Positions 1 to 7,418 of a DNA stretch of 64,000 nucleotides are shown here, in pieces. The translations under genes and the position numbers were made by a program. Origin of the DNA: Immundisolibacter cernigliae (GTDB lineage: Bacteria > Pseudomonadota > Gammaproteobacteria > Immundisolibacterales > Immundisolibacteraceae); the NCBI RefSeq assembly GCF_001697225.1, contig NZ_CP014671.1, positions 2,294,001 through 2,358,000 of the forward strand, in the 5' to 3' direction. Each line of letters opens with the position of its first letter. The first letter of the stretch is position 1. A model generated the notes under the pieces. That model was not told the DNA's origin. It searched no databases and saw only the letters and a list, made by a program, of their open reading frames with translations.

Positions 1-2
1 CG

Positions 3-2984
3 CTGCGCGTGGCGGAGCCGGGCCGGCGCATCACCTACACCCACGACGCCGAAGGCAACGTCCTGACCCGCACCGAGCAGGCCACCACCGATCCCGACGG
101 CAGCCAGGGCTTCGCCGCCACGCTGACCGGCGCGCCGCGGGTGTGGACCCACACCTGGAACGCCGACGGCCAGGTGCTGACCGTGGACGGTCCGCGCACC
201 GACCTGACCGATGTCACCACCTACGCCTACTACACCGACACCACCGCCGAGCACCGGCGCGGGGACCTGATGCGCGTCACCAACGCGCTGGGCCAGGTGA
301 CCAACCTGACCCGCTACGACGGGGCGGGGCGGCTGCGCGAGGCGGTGGACCCCAACGGCGTCACCACCGCCTACGCCTACGACGCGCGCGGCCGGCTGGG
401 GTCCGTCAGCACCGCCGGGGCCACCACCGCGCTCACCTACGACGCCGCCGGGCACCTGAGCCGTGTCACCCTGGCGGACGGCAGCTTCGTTAACTACACC
501 TACGACGGCGCCGGACGGCTGACCGAGGTCGCCGACGCGGTCGGTAACCGCATCGTCCATACGCTGGACGCCGCCGGCAATCGCCTGAGCGAGACCTGGC
601 GCAACCCGGACACCAGCGTGGCGCGCAGCCGCACGCGGGTGTTCGATGCCCTGAGTCGCTTGCAGCAGGCCATCGGCGCCGCCGGCCAGACCACGCAGTA
701 CGCCTACGACGCGCAGGGCAATCCCACCACCATTACCGACCCCAAGGCGCAGCCCACCGGCCAGGCCTACGACGCCCGCCACCGGCTGACGCAGGTCAGC
801 GACGCGCTGGCCGGCCTGACCGCGTTCACCTACGACCGCCAGGACCGCGTCACCGGCCTGACCGCCCCCAACGGCGCCGCCACCGCCTACACCTACGACG
901 GCCTGGGCAACCTGACCCAGGAACAAAGCCCCGACCGGGGCACCACCGGCGCCACCTATGATGCCGCCGGCAACGTCCTGACCCGCACCGACGCCCGCGG
1001 CGTGAGCGTCACGCTCACCTACGACGCCCTGAACCGGCCGCTGAGCGAGACCTGGAGCAGCGGCGAGACGGCCAGCTACACCTACGATGCCGCGCCCGGC
1101 TGTAGCGTCGGTATCGGCCGGCTGTGCCAAGTGGTCGACAGTGCCGGACAGACCACCTACGCCTACGACGCGCACGGACGCCTGACATCCGAGACCCGCA
1201 CCGAGGCCGGCATCACCCACACCACCGGCTACACCTACGACGCCGCCGGACGGCGGCTGTCCACCACCCTGCCCAGCGGCGAGAACCTGACGCTCACGCG
1301 CGATAGCGCCGGCCGGGTCAGCCAGCTCGAAAGCGCCAGCGAGACCCTGGCGCAGGCCATCGCCTACGACGCCGCCGGCGCGCTGACCGCCCAGACTCTC
1401 GGCAACGGCATCACCGAAACCACCACCTACGACGCCGACGGCCAGCGCAGCGCCCAGGCCCACAGCGGCAGCAGCAGCGGCGGCGGGACCTCCAGCGCCG
1501 CGGACGACGAAATCCCCACCTTGGGCGAGTGGGGCATGATCCTGCTCGGCGGCGTGCTGCTGATCGTTCTGGCGCGGCGCAGCCGTACCCCCGGCCCGGC
1601 CGCCTGGCTGCTGCTCGCGCTGGCGGGCACAGTCCTGCTCCTGACCACCCCCGACGCCCGCGCCGGCGACGCCAGCTACACCTACGATAGCAACGGCAAC
1701 ATCCTGACCCGCAGCGCGCCGGACACCACCACCTACAGCTACGACGCCCTGGACCGCCTCACGCGCGAGCAGGGCCCGGCGGTCACCCAGAGCTTCGGCT
1801 ACGATGGCGCCGGCAACCGCACCCTCGATGGAGCCGGCAGCTACGTGTACGCCCCCGCCAGCAACCGCCAGACCAGCCGCCCGCAGGGGCCGGTCACGCT
1901 CGATGCCGCCGGCCACACCACCGCCCAGGCCGGCTTCACCTACACTTGGGACGGCCCGGGCCGGCTCAAGACCGTCCGCCTGTCCGGCCAGCTGCTGGCC
2001 ACCTACCACTACGACGCCCGCCACCGGCGCACGCGCAAGGAGACCACCGCCCAAGCCCCGCAGGGCGCGGCCACCGTGCTGTACACCTACGACCCAGACG
2101 ACCACCTGCTCGCCGAGACCGATGCAACCGGCCCGATCAGGAGCTACGTGTGGCGGGACGACACCCCCTTCGCCCAGATCGAGCACCGCCCAACGCGAAA
2201 AGTGCTGTACCTGGAGACCGATCATCTGAACACCCCGCGCGCCGCAAGAAACGAGGCCGGCATCCTGGTCTGGCGCTGGGAGGCCGACGCCTTCGGCAGC
2301 ACCCTGCCAGACGAAGACCCCGACGGCGACGGCACCCCGACCACCGTGAACCTGCGCTACCCCGGCCAGGTCTTCGACCCCGAATCCGGCCTGCACTACA
2401 ACCAGGCGCGCTACTATGACCCCACCACCGGGCGGTACCTGAGCCCGGACCCGATCGGGCTGGCGGGTGGATTGAATACGTATGCGTATGTGGGGAACAA
2501 TCCGCTGCGGTTTATCGATCCAAGTGGTTTGGTGACTTGGACCGGTACGCAGACTGGCGGTGAGTTTTTCGCTGCCGGTGTATTTCTCTTTACGCTTCGC
2601 AGCGAGTGCATAAATGGTCAACGAACATGGGTAAAAGTTCTGGCGCTCGGCCCAGGGGCGGGGTTTGGGGTCGACTTCTCTGCCACCCACGAGAACGCTC
2701 AGGTTGTCGATAACCGTTCAACGCCTGATCCGAGCGTCTTTAACGGGTTTTTCTTTCAATCCAGCGCTGGTTTTTCGATACCGCCAACCGCACAAGGTCT
2801 GGCAGGACAGGCGCTGGTCACCAAGCAACTACCGCGTTCCCATGGCGTGAGTGCGAGTGCAGTTCAGATCGGTGGTGCACGAGGAATAGGTGCCGGGCCA
2901 GTCAGCGGTTTTGATGTGGGAATTGGTTTTCTGGTCGGGAGTTCGACCGTTATAGACAGCGGCGTCGAGAGCTGTTGTGAATAA
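3..2984 (+). CDS. RHS repeat polymorphic toxin, 5' end outside window
   Basis: The frame is open to the left edge, so the true start lies outside; the first possible start inside is GTG at 9, giving 991 residues. The chain is made of YD repeats (YDAAG, YDALN, YDGLG types), which in this family build a hollow shell around a C-terminal toxin. Around residues 502-545 the repeats are interrupted by an IPTL-type sorting motif and two hydrophobic stretches, then YD repeats resume. The RHS core ends with RYYDPTTGRYLSPDPIGLAG and DPSGL near residue 837. The last 150 residues form a variable, glycine-rich tip that I do not recognise and whose DNA is poorer in GC, as expected of an exchangeable toxin. 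The next gene overlaps the stop and is the likely immunity gene. The family is clear; the toxin activity is unknown. Confidence 0.9.
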   Translation: MRVAEPGRRITYTHDAEGNVLTRTEQATTDPDGSQGFAATLTGAPRVWTHTWNADGQVLTVDGPRTDLTDVTTYAYYTDTTAEHRRGDLMRVTNALGQVTNLTRYDGAGRLREAVDPNGVTTAYAYDARGRLGSVSTAGATTALTYDAAGHLSRVTLADGSFVNYTYDGAGRLTEVADAVGNRIVHTLDAAGNRLSETWRNPDTSVARSRTRVFDALSRLQQAIGAAGQTTQYAYDAQGNPTTITDPKAQPTGQAYDARHRLTQVSDALAGLTAFTYDRQDRVTGLTAPNGAATAYTYDGLGNLTQEQSPDRGTTGATYDAAGNVLTRTDARGVSVTLTYDALNRPLSETWSSGETASYTYDAAPGCSVGIGRLCQVVDSAGQTTYAYDAHGRLTSETRTEAGITHTTGYTYDAAGRRLSTTLPSGENLTLTRDSAGRVSQLESASETLAQAIAYDAAGALTAQTLGNGITETTTYDADGQRSAQAHSGSSSGGGTSSAADDEIPTLGEWGMILLGGVLLIVLARRSRTPGPAAWLLLALAGTVLLLTTPDARAGDASYTYDSNGNILTRSAPDTTTYSYDALDRLTREQGPAVTQSFGYDGAGNRTLDGAGSYVYAPASNRQTSRPQGPVTLDAAGHTTAQAGFTYTWDGPGRLKTVRLSGQLLATYHYDARHRRTRKETTAQAPQGAATVLYTYDPDDHLLAETDATGPIRSYVWRDDTPFAQIEHRPTRKVLYLETDHLNTPRAARNEAGILVWRWEADAFGSTLPDEDPDGDGTPTTVNLRYPGQVFDPESGLHYNQARYYDPTTGRYLSPDPIGLAGGLNTYAYVGNNPLRFIDPSGLVTWTGTQTGGEFFAAGVFLFTLRSECINGQRTWVKVLALGPGAGFGVDFSATHENAQVVDNRSTPDPSVFNGFFFQSSAGFSIPPTAQGLAGQALVTKQLPRSHGVSASAVQIGGARGIGAGPVSGFDVGIGFLVGSSTVIDSGVESCCE
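1512..1668 (+). other. IPTL-CTERM-like segment plus second hydrophobic stretch inside the RHS gene
   Basis: Residues from 502 read IPTLGEWGMILLGGVLLIV and then a basic cluster (ARRSR). This is the layout of the IPTL-CTERM protein-sorting signal, normally found at the extreme C terminus: IPTL-x-EWG, a membrane segment, then arginines. A second hydrophobic run (AWLLLALAGTVLLL) follows, ending in DARAG, which resembles a signal-peptidase cleavage site. The segment sits in a Ser/Gly-rich linker between two YD repeats. Resemblance to the sorting signal is seen directly; any function in this internal position is inference. Confidence 0.7.
1692..2498 (+). repeat. RHS core repeat, copy A (in the main RHS gene)
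   Basis: This stretch of RHS core DNA recurs almost unchanged at 3440-4190 (copy B) and partly at 4964-5463 (copy C). It covers the final YD repeats and the RHS-associated core up to the conserved DPxGL hinge. After the hinge, copies A and B lead into unrelated tips. The copies are long enough to serve as homology for recombination. Confidence 0.85.
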
Positions 2985-3393
2985 TCGCCAGATGATGAGG
3001 CCACCAAAGAAGGCGAGTGCCATCCTTTTGATGGTGTCCGTAGTATTGTTATGCAGCCAGTTTATTTTAGTTTTTAGCACGTCATTTTTTTCAACCAACT
3101 ACAGCGTGCCGATGTTTCTGATCCATTTGGTTCCCTACTTATGGCTGCTGTTCTCGATTTATAGTCTCTTCGGAAAGAGTGATTTTTTATCTCGTCGAGG
3201 CATTTTAGGGAGATACGTGGTCGTGCTTGTCGCAAGCTATGGCGTTGCCGGAGGTGTTTTCTTACTTCTAGTGACGGGGCTTTTGATCGGCTCTGGACCA
3301 GATGCAGTAGAAACCCTATTTCATAATCTGCCAGTTCTTATTGCGGTTACTACTTTTATAGCAGCGCCACTCGTAAATAGATTTCTACGGTAA
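2977..3393 (+). CDS. Small membrane protein, probable immunity protein for the first RHS toxin
   Basis: 138 residues starting with GTG at 2977, overlapping the last 8 bases of the RHS gene. About four hydrophobic helices are visible (for example SAILLMVSVVLLCSQFILVF and VVVLVASYGVAGGVFLLLV). Base composition is clearly AT-richer than the surroundings, as for the toxin tip before it, which suggests that both were acquired together. Position and overlap are typical of RHS immunity genes; I recognise no family. A membrane-embedded immunity protein would suit a toxin that acts at or across the inner membrane, but that is inference. Confidence 0.7.
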   Translation: MNNRQMMRPPKKASAILLMVSVVLLCSQFILVFSTSFFSTNYSVPMFLIHLVPYLWLLFSIYSLFGKSDFLSRRGILGRYVVVLVASYGVAGGVFLLLVTGLLIGSGPDAVETLFHNLPVLIAVTTFIAAPLVNRFLR

Positions 3394-3410
3394 GGGGATC
3401 CAAAATCTAT

Positions 3411-3433
3411 AAACCGGGGACAGACCACGGTTT
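3411..3433. repeat. Short inverted repeat at the cassette junction
   Basis: AAACCG at 3411-3416 is mirrored by CGGTTT at 3428-3433, around a GGGACAGACCA core. It lies between the immunity gene and the start of RHS core copy B at about 3440. The layout resembles REP-type palindromes, so it may mark a rearrangement boundary. Function unknown. Confidence 0.4.
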
Positions 3434-3439
3434 TTCACC

Positions 3440-4190
3440 CTGGACTGCCTCACCCGCGAGCAGGGCCCGGCGGTCACCCAGAGCTTCGGCTACGATGGCG
3501 CCGGCAACCGCACCCTCGATGGAGCCGGCAGCTACGTGTACGCCCCCAGCAGCAACCGCCAAACCAGCCGCCCGCAGGGGCCGGTCACGCTCGATGCCGC
3601 CGGCCACACCACCGCCCAGGCCGGCTTCACCTACACCTGGGACGGCCCGGGCCGGCTCAAGACCGTCCGCCTGTCCGGCCAGCTGCTGGCCACCTACCAC
3701 TACGACGCCCGCCACCGGCGCACGCGCAAGGAGACCACCGCCGCCGCCCCGCAGGGCGCGGCCACCGTGCTGTACACCTACGACGACAACGCTCACCTGC
3801 TCGCCGAGACCGATGCAACCGGCCCGATCAGGAGCTACGTGTGGCGGGACGACACCCCCGTCGCCCAGATCGAGCACCGCCCAACGCGAAAAGTGCTGTA
3901 CCTGGAGACCGATCATCTGAACACCCCGCGGGCCGCCCGTAACGAAACCGGCGTCCTGGTCTGGCGCTGGGAGGCCGACGCCTTCGGCAGCAGCCTGCCG
4001 GACGAAGACCCCGACGGCGACGGGCAGCCGACGGTCATCAACCTGCGCTACCCCGGCCAAATCTTCGACCCGGAATCCGGCCTGCACTACAACCAGGCGC
4101 GCTACTATGATCCCACCAGCGGGCGGTACCTGAGCCCGGATCCGATTGGACTGGCGGGGGGCGTGAATACGTATGCGTATGTGGGCAGCA
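3440..4190 (+). repeat. RHS core repeat, copy B (orphan cassette)
   Basis: Near-identical to copy A, from the YDALDRLTREQ repeat through the RHS-associated core to just before the DPMGL hinge. It begins abruptly at 3440; the frame just upstream is closed by TAA at 3410-3412, and no ATG precedes the core. This is the structure expected of a displaced RHS tip rather than a complete gene. Confidence 0.85.
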
Positions 4191-4660
4191 ACCCATTAGC
4201 GTTTGTTGATCCAATGGGTTTAGCCGCTTGTTTTGTTGATTTCCCTGATTATCCGATCACCATTCCCGGAACGAAAGTCCAAACAACGCTTACCCCAGGG
4301 CATGCGGGAGTGTTTGGTTACGACGAGTCGACAGGCCAGACCCGTTATTACGAATATGGTCGCTACGCCAGCGACTTCGGCAGTGTCGAAAGGAGACGCC
4401 TACCGAACCTTGAGATTCAACCTGATGGAACCCCTACCCCGGAATCCTGGAAGAAGTTGATCGATGCACTAAACAAAATTGGCAAGGACACCGATGCCGA
4501 ACTGTCTTGCGATAAGAGCGCGGACGAAACGAAGGTATACGAATACTCGGAGCGTGTGAAGAACGACACGAACAGACCGCCATACAGCTGGAATCCTTTT
4601 CGATCTAACACATGCCGCGACTTCGCACGGAGGGCGTTCGAGGCCGGGGGTGGAAATTGA
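3536..4660 (+). CDS. Orphan RHS C-terminal cassette with toxin tip
   Basis: Homology starts at 3440 without a start codon; the first usable start is GTG at 3536, giving 374 residues. The RHS-associated core is followed, after DPMGL, by a tip of about 146 residues unrelated to that of the first RHS gene. The tip has a GHAGVFGYD motif, a tyrosine-rich stretch (RYYEYGRY) and, near the end, SNTCRDFARRAFEAG. A histidine preceding the cysteine fits a circularly permuted papain/NlpC-P60-like hydrolase; this is a motif-based guess. The following gene overlaps the stop. The cassette is probably silent unless recombined onto the complete RHS gene through the shared core. Confidence 0.7.
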   Translation: MYAPSSNRQTSRPQGPVTLDAAGHTTAQAGFTYTWDGPGRLKTVRLSGQLLATYHYDARHRRTRKETTAAAPQGAATVLYTYDDNAHLLAETDATGPIRSYVWRDDTPVAQIEHRPTRKVLYLETDHLNTPRAARNETGVLVWRWEADAFGSSLPDEDPDGDGQPTVINLRYPGQIFDPESGLHYNQARYYDPTSGRYLSPDPIGLAGGVNTYAYVGSNPLAFVDPMGLAACFVDFPDYPITIPGTKVQTTLTPGHAGVFGYDESTGQTRYYEYGRYASDFGSVERRRLPNLEIQPDGTPTPESWKKLIDALNKIGKDTDAELSCDKSADETKVYEYSERVKNDTNRPPYSWNPFRSNTCRDFARRAFEAGGGN

Positions 4661-4965
4661 AAAAGATTCTCGTGGCAATCGTTATTCTGGGGATTACCGG
4701 CACGCTCCTCATTGTGCTATTCGACACCACTATCAGCCTAGATCACTCCCGTCAGCAGAACACATTCTTGACGCAGCAATGTCGGCTCCTTGTCAAGATC
4801 GCCGACGCGGGATGGAACGGGCAAGACCTGGCGGCTTTGACTACCAAGCTCGGACCGAACGTGACCATGAAGAATGAAGGCCGCGAAGCCTGGATTGATG
4901 ATTCCGTGGTGCTCGCGCTGGACGGAACCAGGATCGTGTCGGTTACTGACGGAACCTGTGATTAA
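4657..4965 (+). CDS. Membrane-anchored immunity protein for the orphan RHS toxin (probable)
   Basis: 102 residues from TTG at 4657, whose codon overlaps the TGA of the cassette. The N terminus (KKILVAIVILGITGTLLIV) is a signal anchor; the remaining roughly 75 residues would face the periplasm and carry two cysteines (QQCRLL and DGTCD) that could pair. A periplasmic immunity protein suits a toxin attacking the cell wall or another periplasmic target. An in-frame ATG at 4612 would place a long basic extension before the anchor, so I prefer TTG. No family recognised. Confidence 0.65.
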   Translation: MKKILVAIVILGITGTLLIVLFDTTISLDHSRQQNTFLTQQCRLLVKIADAGWNGQDLAALTTKLGPNVTMKNEGREAWIDDSVVLALDGTRIVSVTDGTCD

Positions 4966-5463
4966 CGGCAACGTCCTGACCCGCAGCGTGCCGGACACCA
5001 CCACCTACAGCTACGACGCCCTGGACCGCCTCACCCGCGAGCAGGGCCCGGTGGTCACCCAGAGCTTCGGCTACGATGGCGCTGGTAACCGCCAAAGCGA
5101 CGGCATCGGCAGCTACGTGTACGCCCCCAGCAGCAACCGCCAAACCAGCCGCCCGCAGGGGCCAGTCACCCTGGACCCCGCCGGCCACACCACCGCGCAG
5201 GCCGGCTTCAGCTACACCTGGGACGGTCCCGGCCAGCTCAAGACCGTCCGCCTGTTCGGTGAGCTGCTGGCCACCTACCACTACGATGCCCGCCACCGGC
5301 GCACGCGCAAGGAAACCACCGCCGCCGCCCCGCAGGGCGCGGCCACCGTGCTGTACGCCTACGACGGCAACGATCACCTCATCGCCGAGACCGACGCGAC
5401 CGGCCCGATCAGGAGCTACCTGTGGCGGGACGACGTGCCCGTGGCCCAGATCGAGCACCGCCC
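4964..5463 (+). pseudogene. Truncated RHS core, copy C
   Basis: Third copy of the RHS core, starting directly at the stop codon of the second immunity gene (NGNVLTRSVPDTTTYSYDAL) and running to AQIEHRP. There the homology to copies A and B stops abruptly at 5463, before the RYYDP...DPxGL core and any tip. The frame stays open to 5623 but reads antisense into the dioxygenase beta gene. It appears to be the remains of a further cassette cut off at this boundary. Confidence 0.8.
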
Positions 5464-5506
5464 CCGCCTCGATCTCGCGTGGTCAACTCCGCCGGGTGTG
5501 GTGCGG

Positions 5507-5983
5507 CTACAGCAGGAAGGTCAGATTGTCGATGGCCTCGTCGCTTTGCGTCAGCAGTACGGTCTTGGCCCTGATCTGAAAGCCATCTGCGACTGGCAGC
5601 AGGCGGTGCTGGCTGACGCCTGACCATATCTCCTGCCGACCGCGGCGCAGCTCGGCCAGCACGAAGTTGCTGCGGGTGTGGACTTCGCCCTCGCGCACTT
5701 CGTAGCGGATGTTGCCGACCACCCGGCGCATGCGCGAGCGGGGCCGCTGGCTGTGGGCGGCGCTGCTCATGAGGCGGTAGATGCGGTCTTCGAGGCGGGC
5801 CCGGTCATCGTAGATGATGGACACCTGCCGCTGCGGATCGGTGCTGTCGTCGCGGCCATTGCAGGGCACCCAGTAGCAGCACTCGGGCGCCCACAGGGCC
5901 AGCCAGGCCTCGGCATCCATGTCGTCGAGCAGGTCGGCTTCGTGGAACAGGAAGGCTTCCACTGCCTCGCGCGTGATCGTCAT
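5507..5983 (-). CDS. Aromatic-ring-hydroxylating dioxygenase, beta subunit
   Basis: 158 residues. It starts with MTITREAVEAFLFHEADLLDD and contains the cone-fold features of small subunits (ALWAPECCYWVPCNG, DDRARLEDRIYRL, HSRNFVLAELR type). The beta subunit packs with the Rieske alpha subunit in an alpha3beta3 oxygenase and is mainly structural. Its ATG lies 2 bases after the TGA of the alpha gene, so the two are translationally coupled. The longer same-frame reading back to 7144 is an arginine-rich shadow of the alpha gene. Substrate not predictable. Confidence 0.9.
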   Translation of the reverse strand: MTITREAVEAFLFHEADLLDDMDAEAWLALWAPECCYWVPCNGRDDSTDPQRQVSIIYDDRARLEDRIYRLMSSAAHSQRPRSRMRRVVGNIRYEVREGEVHTRSNFVLAELRRGRQEIWSGVSQHRLLPVADGFQIRAKTVLLTQSDEAIDNLTFLL

Positions 5984-5985
5984 GA

Positions 5986-7272
5986 TCAGGCCTCCGCCAT
6001 GAGTTTCGCCCACCCGCGCAACTGGCCGCGCTGGGTGGTTTCGTCGCCGACCAGGCCGACGCGCGTGCCGTCCGGCTCCACGCGCTCGCGGTTCAGGCCG
6101 CGCGCCAGATACAGCCAGGGTTCGACGCTGGCCTGCAGGCCTTCCTGGTTGCGCTCGAACAGTTCGGCGTCGTCCGGCGAGCCGGCGCCGGACGGGCCGT
6201 AGAACGATTCGTGCTGGCGCAGGCGCAGGCTGTTGACGCTGGCCGGCACGCCCTTGAGCAGGCCGGGGAACATCAGCACCTCGGTCTCGTCCACGCTGAT
6301 CGGACGCACCAGGCGAATCTGCACGCCGATCAGTTGCAGGTTCGGATAAATGCCGACGTGCGGGTCGCCGGCCCAGGCCAGCAGTTCGTTGCCGCGTTGC
6401 TCGCCGTAGGCGGTGTGCATGGCCTGGATGTAGTCCTCGCCCTGCGGCAGCTTGCGCAGGGTGGCCAGATAGCGGTCCAGGTTGCCCATGCGTCCGGGCA
6501 GGAAATCCAGCAGCACGTGGCCGTTGCCAAGGTCGCGCGTCAGGTTGCCGGACTCGTCGGCGAACGGATCGCCGTGGTGGGTGTCGGCCATGTTGCCGCC
6601 GGAGCGCCGGCGCCAGGCGTCGAGCACCGAGCGGTGCGTGTAGTGCGGGTGGTAGCCGTCCATGCCGACGAACTTCCAGTTGCCGCGGTAGCGCGTGCGG
6701 TGCACGCCGGCGGTGACGTCGATGTCGCCGACCGGCGAGGCGTCCATGTAGATGTCCAGGTACTTCGCCGCCGGCCCGAGGTGTTCGGCCAGGGTCGAAC
6801 CGGTCGGGGCGAGACTCGCAAACACGAAGCCGCGGTAGCTGGCCTGGCGCGGCACGAGCGTCAGGCCAAAGTCTTCCTTGTGGAAGTCCGCACCGTAGCC
6901 GGCGGGGCCGGGCACGTCCTGCAGCGGGCCGGTGTTGCGGTACACCCAGCCGTGGTACCAGCAGGTGAAAAAACGCGCGTTGCCGGTTTCCGTTTCGCAC
7001 ACGGTCATGCCGCGATGGCGGCAGCGGTTCATGAACACGCGCACCTGGCCGTCCTCGCCGCGCACCATGATGACCGGCTGGCGCCCGAGTGTGGTGGCGC
7101 GAAAGTCGCCCGGATTGGGCAGTTCCGCCTCGTGGCCGACGCACAGCCAGGCGCGATGGAAGATGCGTGTCATCTCCTGCTCGAAGATGGCCGGATCCGT
7201 ATAAATGGCGCTGTGCACGCGGTCGGGCTGCACCAGGTGGGCGTAATCGGACAAGGCGTGCGGGGCATTCAT
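5986..7272 (-). CDS. Aromatic-ring-hydroxylating dioxygenase, Rieske alpha subunit
   Basis: 428 residues, normal for the family. The Rieske [2Fe-2S] motif is CRHRG followed by CWYHGW (about residues 84-105). The catalytic mononuclear iron site is DGYHPHYTH, whose aspartate is the usual bridge to the neighbouring Rieske cluster. The enzyme would add both atoms of O2, or one, to an aromatic ring, using electrons from a ferredoxin/reductase chain not encoded nearby. ATG at 7272 is preceded by GGAGGAAC. It forms an operon with the beta subunit and is divergent from the thiamine-diphosphate enzyme, which suggests a shared regulatory region. Confidence 0.93.
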   Translation of the reverse strand: MNAPHALSDYAHLVQPDRVHSAIYTDPAIFEQEMTRIFHRAWLCVGHEAELPNPGDFRATTLGRQPVIMVRGEDGQVRVFMNRCRHRGMTVCETETGNARFFTCWYHGWVYRNTGPLQDVPGPAGYGADFHKEDFGLTLVPRQASYRGFVFASLAPTGSTLAEHLGPAAKYLDIYMDASPVGDIDVTAGVHRTRYRGNWKFVGMDGYHPHYTHRSVLDAWRRRSGGNMADTHHGDPFADESGNLTRDLGNGHVLLDFLPGRMGNLDRYLATLRKLPQGEDYIQAMHTAYGEQRGNELLAWAGDPHVGIYPNLQLIGVQIRLVRPISVDETEVLMFPGLLKGVPASVNSLRLRQHESFYGPSGAGSPDDAELFERNQEGLQASVEPWLYLARGLNRERVEPDGTRVGLVGDETTQRGQLRGWAKLMAEA

Positions 7273-7418
7273 GGCAGTTCCTCCGATCGCGAGCTGTGGC
7301 GGAAAAATACCATGCGGCCCCTGCTGATCGTTCGGTCGGTTGAGCGGTCTATGATTCGCATCAGGTGCGGCGCCGCTTCGGTAAGCCGACCGTAACAGTC
7401 ATCCCGGAGGAGACCCCC
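7273..7418. promoter_or_regulatory. Divergent promoter region between dioxygenase and TPP enzyme
   Basis: 146 bases between two divergent starts. A good -10 hexamer (TATGAT at 7350-7355) lies 64 bases before the plus-strand ATG, but the matching -35 is poor. Strong ribosome binding sites precede both genes (GGAGGAAC on the minus strand, CGGAGGAGA on the plus strand). No regulator gene is adjacent. Confidence 0.35.

Noticed and set aside
200-1450. Periodic repeats that could suggest a CRISPR array
   Set aside because: The periodicity comes from in-frame YD repeats of the RHS protein; spacing and sequence vary, and no spacers are present.
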